Positions 23,661 to 35,640 of a DNA stretch of 64,000 nucleotides are shown piece after piece; within the stretch, counting starts at the first letter, position 1; every line of letters starts with the position of its first letter. Under the pieces are notes generated by a model. That model was not told where the DNA came from and ran no database searches. It saw nothing but the letters and a program-made list of their open reading frames with translations. The stretch covers positions 744,001 through 808,000 of the forward strand of contig BSBK01002929.1 in the NCBI GenBank assembly GCA_027943335.1, in the 5' to 3' direction. The stretch comes from Chamaecyparis obtusa (lineage: Eukaryota; Streptophyta; Pinopsida; Cupressales; Cupressaceae). Made by a program: the position numbers and the translations under genes.

Positions 23661-26600
23661 TGTGTTTTGAGTCTGTACTTGCAAAATTTCTCTAAGTGTC
23701 ATATCAGTGCCTTGAAAGTCTTCGAAAAGTGCCTAGTTCAGATGCATAGAAAATTGGGCATGTGGTTTTTCATGATGATTCACATGGATGGGGTGTTTTT
23801 ACCTATCATTTGACATATGTAATAGGTTTGAGGTCCTAGTTTTGAGTTCTGATAAGTTTTAGAAGTGGCTATTTGAAGGTGTTCCCGAAAATCTGCAGTG
23901 TGTTTCTAGAATTTCACTAAGTAGCCCACTTCGGAAGAGTGCATCTTTTTCCTAGTTGATTTTCATAACATGAGGGTTGTTGAATCATTTTTTGGCATGA
24001 GAGAGAGTTTCCATGTCCATTTTTAGCCCCCCATGTGCCTGTTTGACTTCTTTGCCAAAGCCATTTCATTTGTAGATTGTTAAAAACTCTAAGTGTGTGT
24101 AGTCCAGTTTTCTAAATGGTCTACTTTGAGGCTTTGTAATTTGCACCCAGTTTGAGGTCAAGTATAATTCAATGTTGCCCTAGATTTTAGACCTGGAAGT
24201 GTACTTTCCTAGAGATTTTTAGGTCTCTGCCAATCCATCCGGCCACTTTCCTAAGCCAATTCTAAACCCAATTTCTGCATAATTCATTATTTTGATCTTA
24301 AATATGTCTAACAAGCTAACTTTGGTGTTTAATTGCATTTTTCCATCTAATCCTTTGGATGAATTACTTATGTATTCATATACATTGTATGGAGGTGAAT
24401 TGGTCTCCAAGTTACTGATTCATGAAGATCTTAGTTGGAAAGTTTTTAGAGCCAGTTCTAGAAGTGATTTTTGTAATTTGGCGTGTAGACAGAATCAATG
24501 TTTTCAAAAGGCCAAGTTTGGTCGTTAATATCTTGTGACCTAGGGCTTTTGATGGATTCTCCTTTGGTGAGTATACTCATATGTTGGAAAAGAAGTTAAG
24601 TTCCTGATGGCATGTTCCTGTGGGGTCTCTTAGTTAGTTTTTGAGGCCACATCTGAAAGCCAAATGTTGATGATTGGGCATTTCTCAGAGACAAAGTGAA
24701 CTAAATGATGTGATTAAAATTTTGATGCACCATGGTCTTGTCTTCATCATATGGTTGCATTTTGGATTTGTGAGATAAAAGTTGACGTTTGAGTGTTGGT
24801 CCTCTAGTTATATTTCCCAGTTGATGTTCTTTTGGTGCATGAGATTACATTCATATTGTGGTTGTCCGCACTTGTATGTTTTATTTAATGTATTATGGGC
24901 ATTTGTAAAAGAGGGGATGCACAGTGGTTTGGATGCCAGTGCCACACTATGGGCTACATGCACTTTCCAATGTATTGTGTGCACTTAGATTTGGGGTGCA
25001 AGTAACCAAGGGTTACATACTCAGCAAAGAAGATTTAAAAGTGAAGCGCAAATTTAAAATGAAATAAATGTAGGCTGCAAACTAAGCAAGGTATGTGTGA
25101 GTTTTGAAAGAGGATGCCAGAAAATGTTGAATGTGCATGCATTTGTTTGTGGTAAAAGAAAGCTTCTAGTCAGACACTTTCAATGGAGTCAGCATGAAAA
25201 ATGAATGGAGGCTACCAATATACAATGTGAGTGGGTGCTTAAAGATCTAAGCATACACACTAAAAGGATTTCATCTAGAGAAAAAAATAATGGGGCTGCC
25301 ATTCCTTGTTTGAATGATGTGTGAGTTGGTTAAGAGGCTACACATTTGATAAGGGGTATCTCACAAAAGATGTAATAGGATGCATGAGCTAGCAGGTATT
25401 AAATGAATTGAAACAGTAAGTGCTACAAGGAATGGGAACATACAAGTAGCATGAAACAAGATGGATTTGCTATTAGTTTGCAAGAAAATACAAACACCAA
25501 ATGGAGTGCGTAGGTTTATATTGGTGGTGCTTGCCTTTTGTAAGGATGTATACACCAAATACTAGCAGAACACTCCAATGTTGTGTGAGGTAGGATGGAG
25601 GTAGCATTAAAATCCAAAGGGGGCTACAAGTTAAAATAAGACTAAGGTGTTGGGAAGGAAAACCAAGGTGCTCACGTGTGGCTAGCAAGAGGGGCTCATG
25701 TAAGTGCTTGCAGACTGTGAGCCAAGCTGAAGTGCTAGCCAAAGGAAGATTTCATGAGGAGTCATGCACAGGCCAGACGAAAAGAAACAACAAAAATTGA
25801 AGCTTGAGGCCAAATGTAAGAAGCTGAACACCAACATAAGTTCAAATGATAAAAAATGCAGAGAAATCATATAGATGGAAAATCAACTTAGTGTACAAGT
25901 TAGAGAAAAAGTGAGTAAAATTGAGGAGGCAACATGAATATCTAGTTGGATTTGTGTGAGATTTGAGGATAGGAGTGTGTGAGGAAAAGACCAATGTATG
26001 AGGGCTAGATGGAGGCTGCAAGATCATGGGCTTTTCATGATCCTTACATAAGTTGAATGGAGTGCACATGCAACCATGAGAAGAAGGAAAACGCAAGGGT
26101 GTGCATGTGGGTTTATCCCACATGAACCCCATTTTGGATTCAAAGAGTGTTTAAATACACTAGCGCTTAGTTAGAATGTAAAGAAAGTGGAAAAGAGGCT
26201 TATGTGGCTGCCTCATGCTCTTGTGGGCCTACCTAGACATGCGTGCCAGCTAGGTGCACTAGAGATATTTTAATGAAACATTTAAAAAATCTTAAGGGTT
26301 TAGTCCCACATTGCCCATGATAGGAAGATTTTAGTAGTTTAAAAGGAACAACGCACACATGAAGTATGAAGTAAGGAGCAGGAGGCTCTGCATGTGCATG
26401 CACTCTGAAGGTGCCTCAGGAACCATGTTGGTGGCCTGACAAAAAGTCTATTTTGTAGACATGTGGCGGTGTTAGCTAGATAGAGGTGGACACATGGTGT
26501 TCAGTTGCGCATTCGTGAGATAAATCAGTGATCAAGGCAAACCTTCAGCGATTCAATGGGTGATTAGTCACCAGGTCTCCAGATGCTGGTAGTTAAGGAC

Positions 26601-28090
26601 CAAAAATCTAGAGATTCAAAGAATAGTGTTCATGTGATCACTAGATAGCCGACGGTTAAGCCCAAACATTTAGTGATTTGGAGAATTGCTCGGTTGCCAG
26701 ATCTTGTGATCTTGGCGGTTAAGGTAAGAAAATTCAGAGATCATGAGAATGAGTGCACTTGCCAATTCACCAAATGTACCCAGGGTTAGCAAATCAATTC
26801 TAAGATTCAGAGACTAAGGTAATTCACCCAATCTCCAAACCAAGAGTTAGTGCCATGGTTAAGTCTTAGTACCAATCGACTAGCGACACGTGTCAAGTTT
26901 TGGTACCTTTTGTGACTAAAGTGCATAAATAATAAGAAAAGGGAAGATTTAAAGGTAAAGTGAAAAATCAAAATAAATGATAAAGTACATAGTCGAGACT
27001 TTGGAATTAATTTAAAATTTAGATGACTAAGAATGCCCATGGAAATAAATCTAGGAGCCTTTATTTTTATCCAAATATAGGCATGCTATATGTTTCTGGA
27101 AATGGCAGAAGATGAGGAATCTAGTGGCAATGATTAATCTCATATTTGACTTAGTGGGAAAGAGCAGTAAGGGCTTGCATTTTAGAATTAGAATCAAGTT
27201 TGTTTGAAATGATTGCAGGCATGTTGGGCAGTTGGAGAGAATCAAGATGAAGATCAAAATTGGAGGGGAATATTGGAGATATTTTGGCTGAGAATGGACA
27301 ACTATCAATTTGGTGCAACTGACTTCATTCTCCTATATCTCTAGTTTTTCTTTCCATTGTTAAAGATGATGAAAAATTTATAGTAAGGGGAGGATTTGGC
27401 TCCATTTTTTAGTTTTGGGAATGTTTGTCAAATTTGGAATGTATTGGTACAGTGAAATTCTACTTGAATACATTGGAATTCCCTTGCATATCTTTGTTGT
27501 CTCTTTTTGTTGAAATATGAAGCTTTTGTGTGTTGAATCTGTAAGGCAATTTTAGTGTACCATTTACAAGGTATATGTGAAATTAGTGTCTAGTTCCTTT
27601 CAAGGAAAGGGTAAAATCTTAAGGGTAATTTTTGAGAGCTCGGGATTTTTGCAAGAATCTGATGATTGGGTGTGTTTAAGACAGGGTGAATTATAAGGGA
27701 TTTCATTTAGGTTTTGTTTTTGTTTTATTTAGAAGTTTTATGTAAATGTATGTTCTCTTTCTGACTCTCTGCCCTAGGATAAGGCACTAGTCTATCCTCA
27801 ATTTGCAAGAATTTCATCATCACCAAAAACTTAAATGACTATTTACTTTCATGTGTGTTTGTAGAGCTAAGAAGATTAGGTTTGTATCAAGGATATAAAA
27901 TAATGTTGTAATTCTTTAAAGAAGTACATCTGATAGGTATACCTTCCTGTAGCTAAAAGCTCAAAGTGAAGAAGGATTTTATCCTTGTTAATTAGTCTTT
28001 TTCTTGCTAGAGTCAGGAGTTTAGGAATCACAGAGTTCCATTTAAGCATTCAGGGCTTGTGTTAGGATTTAGCAAGAAAATGAGCTAACA
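23661..28090 (+). repeat. 5' LTR of element D
   Basis: 4430 bp remain, ending GAGCTAACA just before the primer site. The region up to 27313 matches 30959-34614. The beginning is missing: the other copy starts at 30851, 108 bp further out. No gene is supported inside. It contains degenerate tandem repeats of about 63-66 bp at 26580-26820. Confidence 0.82.
26580..26820 (+). repeat. Degenerate 63-66 bp tandem repeats in the D LTR
   Basis: Units each begin with GTTAAG or GTTAG and contain ATCTAGAGATTC or ATTCAGAGAT, then a CACCAGATCT-like word. Three to four units are visible, with a second set in the 3' LTR at about 33890-34140. Confidence 0.55.
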
Positions 28091-28093
28091 AAA

Positions 28094-28111
28094 TGGTGAC
28101 TCCATTGGGGA
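28094..28111 (+). promoter_or_regulatory. Element D primer-binding site (tRNA-Arg)
   Basis: TGGTGACTCCATTGGGGA is close to TGGCGACTCCGCTGGGGA, the complement of a plant tRNA-Arg 3' end. It starts three bases after the LTR. Confidence 0.8.
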
Positions 28112-28684
28112 ATGAAATAAGGTTACCATTAAGAGTATCCTAGAGTCTTTCTATAATCAGTTTGGGGAAGAGTCTCATAAGTGTAATAATCTGAAAATTG
28201 TTTTTAGATTCTAAAGTGTATTGCTTGGAATTTGTTGTTGATTTAAAAATTAAAAACATATGTGACTTTTCTATGAGGAATGCCCAGAATCTGGTGATGT
28301 TTCAGTAAAAGATCAGTGAGTAAATTTGTATCCTCTATAAGGAAGTTGCAACTCTGTATTAGAATGAACCTGAGATGTGAAGCTTTGTTTTAGATTTTAG
28401 TCAGATATGAAGTGAACAACAACATCCAGCAAAGACATTCCAAGTATTCTCCATTCAATATTTTATGTGTTAGCATGGTCCTTATCAAATGGTTTTGTCA
28501 TTAAAAGAAGGATAGATGAGTGAAATTACATACTTCTGGATTGAATATGGAGTTGAATCATATATGTGAGAAGTATGTTAGATTAGTTAAACTTGATAAG
28601 AGAAAGTTATTTACAAATGCATAGATTTCCTTTTACTGGTTTTAAAGAATACCAAGTGTATATGTACAAAGGTTGTAGCCAGTA
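28112..28684 (+). other. Element D leader
   Basis: 570 bp between primer site and gag. I see no motif clusters like those of A-C and no coding signal. Confidence 0.5.
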
Positions 28685-30703
28685 ATGGATGTTCATAGGT
28701 GTTCTTTTATCAAAGGATATGTGCCATTTTTTTATGATGGCATACTTGGTTTCCCTAATGATATCCCTGATGGAATCAGAAGATATTTGCCAAAGTTTGA
28801 TAGGAACCAGTCCCAGTTAGCAAAGAAGCATGTTCAAGTTTTTTTTTATTTGATGTATGATTTTGATGTATGCCATGAAGATCTATGGATGAGGTTGTTT
28901 TTGCAGACTCTAAAAGGAGATGAAAGAGATTGGTTCTCATTTTTGCCTGTAGCTTCAATTTCTTCATGGGATGAGTTAAGTTCATCCTTCATTGAATAGT
29001 TTGATGGGTGGGTAGATGTAAAATTAATGTTGGATAGATTGATGGAGATTCAGATTGAACAAGATGAGTTGATTCCAAGGTTTAATATCATATTTTCTAG
29101 TACATTGATAGAAATTCCTAAAAATTATAGGCCCCATGATCAAATATGTTTGGTTATTTATTTGGGTGCATTGGGCCAAAAGATGGGTTTCTTGTTGATG
29201 GATAAACAGCCACAAAGTCTATATCAAGCTTTTGAAATTGCAATGGATATTGAGTGCAATCTAAAGTATGGAGTTATAATAAGGTGTACCTCTACTGGTT
29301 TGTATTTCCAGAATAAAGTGAATGATAAGGAAAAAGGTGAGAAGTATCAATGCTTTCATTCCCCTACTAATTACATTGATCAAAATATTGTATGTGAAAG
29401 TGGAATAAATGTTACTGCTGAAGATGTAATTGATGAAGAGCTGGAATCTTTTTTGGCCAATGAAGGTAATGAACATTTCCAGATTTTTGAAGATACATCC
29501 TTCCCTTTGTATGATTTTCACAAGTATAATGATGATAATCATGAAAATGACTTCCCATTAACTAATGTTGATATAAATGCTGAGAGAAATGATGATTGTG
29601 ATGAATCCATGGATGAGGAACACTTTTCACTACCATTGCAATTGCAACAACAAGATTGTGGAAACATGGATAGTATTGAGAGTGAATTTGTTTCTAATGC
29701 CTTATCACAAGAGTTCTCTCACACTGCAAATGTTCATTCTTCGTAGTTGTTTATGTGTTCTAATGGTAATGAAGTTGAATATAAAGTCTTGAAGACTAAA
29801 GATAAATGGTGGAGTTCATTGTTTGGTACTTGTGAAGATAATTTGATTGGTTGTAATACTGATTTTTCATGTAATGATAGCAACAATGGTGAGTCATGTT
29901 CTGATTCAGATTCTAAATTTTCTTTCTCTGCTGAAGAAGTATGTGATGATGTGTCTTGTGAAGTTACTAATGTACTATTTGATGAAGACATTGATTTGAA
30001 CCGGCCGGCTCTTTGCTTAAATAATTATGAGAAACAATTCCATGTAGTTTCTAATCCATTGTTCGAAGAATGTGCCCAGGAAATGGAATTTGCTGAGGAT
30101 AGCTCATTTCCAAAATTTGATATTTGAAATATGGTTGAATCTGAACTCCCATCTCCAATGAAGACATTTGGAGGAAAGGTAATGCAAGGTGAGTGTTTCT
30201 CGTTTGATAAGAGTGCATTACATACTGATAGTCTAATTCTTCTATCACCAAGTATTGAAAATAATGAAGATGATTTAATTTATGGTATGGATTGTGTGAA
30301 TCACCCTTGTGTGGATAAAAATGTGATCTATCAAGAGAGGTCAGATTTGATAAATCTGAATGGCTTGATGCATGAGGATGTTTCAATCTCATTGGTTGAG
30401 ATGAATGAATGTGAGTATAGTTGCTTTTCTTTTGATATGTAAGTGTGCATTGAAGATGAGCCAGATGTTTGCAGCCAAGAAGAGAAGGTATCAGTTGTTT
30501 GTCCCCTTCCATATGTTTCAATTTATGATGATTTTCATGATTCCTATTTTTTGAATAGTGATTTTTTCGGGGGACATAAGAGAGAAGGAATATGTGATTT
30601 TAAATTTGAAGTTATTATGCAGCCTATGTTCCATGATATTTTCTATCATCATGAGTTTAGTGGTAGTTTCAGATTGCCGGTTGATTTTCAAAGAAGAAAC
30701 TGA
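28685..30703 (+). pseudogene. gag: Element D gag-like gene with acidic C-terminal region
   Basis: A single frame of 673 codons from ATG 28685 to TGA 30701, broken by only four stops: TAG 28997, TAG 29744, TGA 30125 and TAA 30440. There is no frameshift. The N-terminal half is a Gag core (DGIRRYLPKFDRNQ, LFLQTLKGDERDW, SISSWDELSSSF) like that of F. From about 29400 the protein becomes very acidic, rich in D, E, N and S, with repeated phrases of the type FEDTSFPLYDFHKY and AEDSSFPKFDI. No protease, RT or zinc knuckle is seen. The tail is unidentified. Confidence 0.78.
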
Positions 30704-30824
30704 GTTTTTGAAAGAGGTAAATGTTGAAATTTCTTTGGCATGTTGAAACTACTTGCGTATCTTATGTATATTTTGTACAGTGGTGTTGATATTTTCAATA
30801 AGGAGCCAATTTTTGGAAAAGTTT

Positions 30825-30849
30825 GGAGTAAGAGAAAGGAAAGTGAAAG
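30825..30849 (+). promoter_or_regulatory. Element D polypurine tract (probable)
   Basis: A purine-rich run (AAGAGAAAGGAAAG and GAAAG) lies directly before TGATCTTC, which I take as the first bases of the 3' LTR. If right, the LTR is about 4.5 kb. Confidence 0.55.
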
Positions 30850-30850
30850 T

Positions 30851-33800
30851 TGATCTTCTTTGGGTGGTCTTCTGTACCCAAGATTCTAGATTCTCTGCAT
30901 GCCTGCAAGGGGCATGTATCCCCAGTTAGAGCCACTATTGAAGCTCAAAAATTTTGAATGTGTTTTGATTCAATACTTGCAAAATTTATCTAAGTGTCTG
31001 ATCAGTGCCTTGAAAGTCTTCGAAAAGTGCCTAGTTTGGGTACATAGAAAATGGGGCCTGTGGTTTTTCATGATGAGTCACTTGGATAGGGTGTTTTTCA
31101 CCTAAAATTTGACATACGTAATAGGTTTGAGGTCCTAGTTTTCAATTCTGATAAGTTTTGGAAGTGTCTATTTCAAGGTGTTCCCAAAAATCTGCATTAT
31201 GTGTGTTTCTAGAATTTTACTAAGAAGCCCATTTCGGAAGAGTGCATCTTTTTCCCAGTTGATTGTCATAACATGTGGGTTGTTGCATCATGTTGTAGGC
31301 ATGAGAGAGAGTGTCAATATCCATTTTTAGCCCCCATGTGCTTGTTTGACTTCTTTGTCAGAGCCATTTCATTTGCAGATTGTTAAAATCTCTAAGTGTG
31401 TGTAGTCCAATTTTTTGAATGGTCTACTTTGAAGCTTTGTAATTTGCACCTAGTTTGTGGTAATTTATAATTGAATGTTGCCTTGCATTGTAGACCTGGA
31501 AGTATACTTTCTTGAATATTTTTAAGTCTCTGCCAATCCATCTGGCCACTTTCCTAAGCCAATTCTAAACCCAATTTCTGCATAATTCATTGTTTTGATC
31601 CTGAATATGTCTGACAGGCTGACTTTGGTGTTTAATTGCATTTCACCATGTGATCTTTTGGGTGAATTAATTATGTATTCATATACCTTTTATGGAGGTG
31701 AATTGGTCTCCAAGTTACCGATTCATGAAGATCTCAGCTGGAAAGTTTTCAAAGCTAGTTTTGGAAGTGATTTGTGTAATTTTGCAATGCAGACAGAATC
31801 AATGTTTTCAAAAGGCCAAGTTTGGTCATTAATATCTTGTGGCCTAGGGCGTTTGGTGCATTCTCCTTTGGCAAGTATACTCATATGTTGGAAAAGAAGT
31901 TAAGTTCTTGATGGCATGTTCCTATGGGGTCTCTTAGTTAGTTTTTGAGGCCACATCTGAAAGCCAGCTATTGATGATTGGGCATTTCTCAGAGACAAAG
32001 CAAACTGAATGATGTGATTAAAATTTTGATGCACCATGGTCTTGTCTTCATCATATGGTTGCATTTTGGATGTGTGAGATAAAATTTAAGGTTTGAGTGT
32101 TGGTCCTCTAGTTATATTTTTCGATTGATGTTCTTTTGGTGCACAAGATTACATTCATATTGTTGTTGTTCACACTTGTATGTTTTATTTAATGTATTCT
32201 ATATATTTGTAAAATAGGGGATGCATAGTGGTTTGGATGCCAGTGCCACACTATGGGCTACACGAGCTTGCCAATGTATTGTGTGCACTTAGATTTGGGG
32301 TGCAAGTAATCAAGGGCTACATACTCAGCAAAGAAGATTTAAAAGTGAAGTGTAAATTTAAAATGAAATAAAGGCAGGCTACTAACTAAACAAGGTATGT
32401 GTGAGTTTTAAAAGAGGATGCTAGACAATGTTGAATGTGCATGCATTTGTTTGTGGTAAAAGGAAGCTGCCAGTCAAACACTTTCAATGGAGGCGGCATG
32501 AAAAATGAGTGGAGGCTACCAGTATACAATGTGAGTGGGTGCTTAAAGTTATAAGCATACACACTATAAGGATTTCATCCAGAGAAAAACATATTAAGGC
32601 TTCCATTCCTTTTTTGAATGATGTGTGAGCTGGTTAAGAGGCTATGCATTTGATAAGGGACATCTCACAAAAGATATAATAGGATGCATGAGCCAACATG
32701 TATTAAATGAATTGAAACAGTAAGTGCTGCAAGGAATGGGAACATGCCAGTAGCGTGAAACAAGATGGAGCTATTGCTAGTTTGTAAGCAAATAAAAACA
32801 CCAAATGGAGTGTGTAGGTTTATATTGGTGGTGCTTGCCTTTTTGAAGGATGTATACACCAAATACTAGCAACACACTCCAATCCTGCATGAGGTAGGAT
32901 GGAGCCAACATTAAAATTCAAAGGGGGATGCCAGTTAAAATAAGACCAAGATGATGTGAAGGCAAACCAAGGTGCTCATGTGTGGCCAGTAGGAGGGGCT
33001 CACGTAAGTGCTTGCAGGCTACAAGCCAAGAAAAGTGTCGGCCAGAGGAAGATTGCATGAGGAGTCACGCATAGGCCAAAGGAAAAGAAACAACAAGAAT
33101 TGAAGCTTGATGCCACATGTAAGAAGCTGAACAACAACATAAGTTCAAATGATAAAAAATGCAGAGAAATCATACAAATGGAAAATCAACTTAGTGTACA
33201 AGTTAGAGAAAAAGCAAGTAAAATTGAGGAGGCAGCATGAATATATGGCTGGATTTGCATGAGATTTGAGGATAAGAGTATGTGAGGAAAAGACCAATAC
33301 ATGAGGCCAGATGGAGGCTGCAAGATCATGGGCTTTGTGTGAGCCTTGCATAAGTTGAATGGAATGCACAGGTAACCAAGAAAAGAAGGAAAATGCAAGG
33401 GCTGTGCATGTGGGTTTATTCCACATGCACCCCATTTGGATTTAAAGAGTTTTTAAATACACTAGCGCTTATTTAGAATGTAAAGAAAGTGGAAAAGAGG
33501 CTTATGTTGTTTCCTCATGCCCTTGTGGGCCTGCCTGAAAGTGCATGCTAGTTGGGTGCACTAGAGATGTTTTAATGAAACATTTAAAAAGTCTTAAAGG
33601 TTTAGTCCCACATTGCCCATGATAGGAAGATTTATGTATTTTAAAAGGAATGACGCACACATGAAGTATGACGTAAAGAGAAGGAGGCTCTACATGTGCA
33701 CATGCTCTAAAGGTTCCTCAGGAATTGTGCCAGTGGCTTGACAAAAATTCTATTTTGTAGACAAGTGGCAGTGATAGAAAAATAGAGGTGGACACATGGT

Positions 33801-34614
33801 TCTTGGTCATGCATTCATGAGATAAACCTATGGTCAAGGAAAACCTTCAGCGATTCAGTGGGTGGTTAGTCACCAAGTCACCACATGCTAGCAATTAAGG
33901 ACCAAAAATCTAGAAATTTAGAGAATAGTGTTCGCGTGATCGTCGGATAGCCAATGGTTAAGCACAAACATTCATCAATTTAGAGAATTGCTTAGTCACC
34001 AGATCTCACTATCCTGGCAGTTAAGTAAGAAAATTCAAAGATCGTGAGAATGAGTGCACTCGCCAATTCACCAGATGTACCCAGGGTTAGCAAATTCATT
34101 CTGAGATTCAGAGACTAAGGCAATTCACCCAATCTCCAAACCAAGAGTTAGTGCCATGGTTAAGTCTTAGCACCAATCGGTCAGTGACACGTGTCAAGTT
34201 CTAGTGCCTTCTATGACTAAAGTGCATAAATAATAAGAAAAGGGAAAATTTAAAGGTAAAGTGCAAAATCAAAATAAATCATAAAGTGCATAGTCCAGAC
34301 TTTGGGATTAATTCAAAATTTAGATGACTGAGAATGCCCATGGAAATAAAGCCTAGAGGCTTTATTTTTATCCAAATATAGGCATGTTATATGTTTTTGT
34401 AAATGGCAGAAGATGAGGAATCCAATGGCAATGATTAATCTTGGATTAGACTTAGTGGGAAAGAGCAGTAAGGGCTTGCATTTCAGAATCAGATTCAAGT
34501 TTGATTGAAATGTTTGCAGGCATGTTGGGCAATTGGAGAGAATCAAGATGAAGATCAAAATTGGGGGGGAATATTGGAGATATTTTGGCTGAGAATGGAC
34601 AACTATCAGTTTGG
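30851..34614 (+). repeat. 3' LTR of element D, interrupted by B
   Basis: From 30959 it matches the 5' LTR with scattered differences, for example TTTGGCTGAGAATGGACAAC in both. It stops at TTTGG (34610-34614), where the other copy continues GTGCAACTG. The missing end is displaced by B. Confidence 0.85.
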
Positions 34615-35618
34615 TGTTATATGCACCCTAAAATACCCTAAAATGGTCACCTAGACTTTGGGCCCCATTCTTCAATTTATCAATTTCTTGAATCAATGCC
34701 TTGCAATATTTCCATTTCAAATCAATTTCCTTGATCAAATCGTAATTAATTCAATTATTTTAATATTTCCTAAGGTTTGATCATTTTATCCTAAGTCTTA
34801 TTTAATTAAAAGAAAACTTCCATTTTAATTAAATAAAATCATCTTATTAAAATAAAATTCCTCTTTTAATAAAATCCCCACTTAAATCTCTCTTTGTGTT
34901 GAAAAAAGAAATAAAATAAAAATAATAAATAAAAATCCCTTTTTCTCTCCACTTTGAATGCACATACTTTAAGTGGTGGGCCTTTTTCATTCTTTTTCCT
35001 ATTAAAGAATCTTGAGCACATGGATCAACCAAGATTTAATCTCCACCATTGCTCATTTCTTTTTGCCTCTTAATCTTGACCGTCTGCTTTCCTTTATAAG
35101 GAGCCCTCTCCTTCTCAGTTAGAAGATAGAAATTTTTTGTATTGTTATGTTCCAGGTTTGGAGAGCAACTTTGGAGAAGATTCTTGAGCACTTGAGCTTG
35201 AACATTGTAACTTCTCTTTTCTTGTCTTCTTCTCTCATGCTCCATGGCAATCCATTTAGATTAAATCTTGCACTTGCATGTTAGATTAGATTCAGATTTC
35301 TTTTCATAGAATAATCTTGCATAAGCATTTCCTTTCATAGATTAGTTTTCTTTCATGCATTGTTATCATATAGAATAGCTTCATTTTCATTTTCATGCAT
35401 ACTTGATGATCATGGAGACTAGTATTCTTGCTTTTCCTCTTTGAATCTCTTGTTTTATGGTGTACTTGCATGGGCACAAACTAGGTCTAAACTGAGGGCC
35501 TCCATCATAAACCCTTGCACTCCATGAATAGAGAGCTATGAGTCACCATTTGAGACCTCATTCTTGAGAAATTTTGGATTTAATGACTCATAGAAGTGTG
35601 TCAACATTTTAGCACACA
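34615..35618 (+). repeat. 5' LTR of element B
   Basis: About 1004 bp, ending AGCACACA before the primer site. A TATA-like TTTATAAG at 35093-35100 is a candidate promoter. The 3' copy is outside the window, so the start is inferred from the break in the D LTR and the TG end. Confidence 0.72.
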
Positions 35619-35622
35619 TTTT

Positions 35623-35640
35623 TGGCACCCACCGTGGGGT
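35623..35640 (+). promoter_or_regulatory. Element B primer-binding site (tRNA-Lys)
   Basis: TGGCACCCACCGTGGGGT differs at two bases from the complement of the plant tRNA-Lys 3' end. Confidence 0.88.

Larger units (their letters stand above)
23661..34614 (+). mobile_element. Element D: gag-only retrotransposon with giant LTRs
   Basis: Two direct repeats of at least 3.65 kb (23661-27313 and 30959-34614) flank a short interior with a tRNA-Arg primer site, one Gag-like gene and a purine tract, but no pol. The 3' LTR is interrupted by element B after 34614, so its last about 780 bp should lie beyond the window. The 5' LTR lacks about 108 bp at its start. Giant LTRs with a tRNA-Arg primer are known from Ogre-type elements; a gag-only form would be non-autonomous. 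Confidence 0.83.

Noticed and set aside
24219..27308. Many 60-100 residue frames inside the D LTR
   Set aside because: They are not kept in frame between the two LTR copies and resemble no protein.
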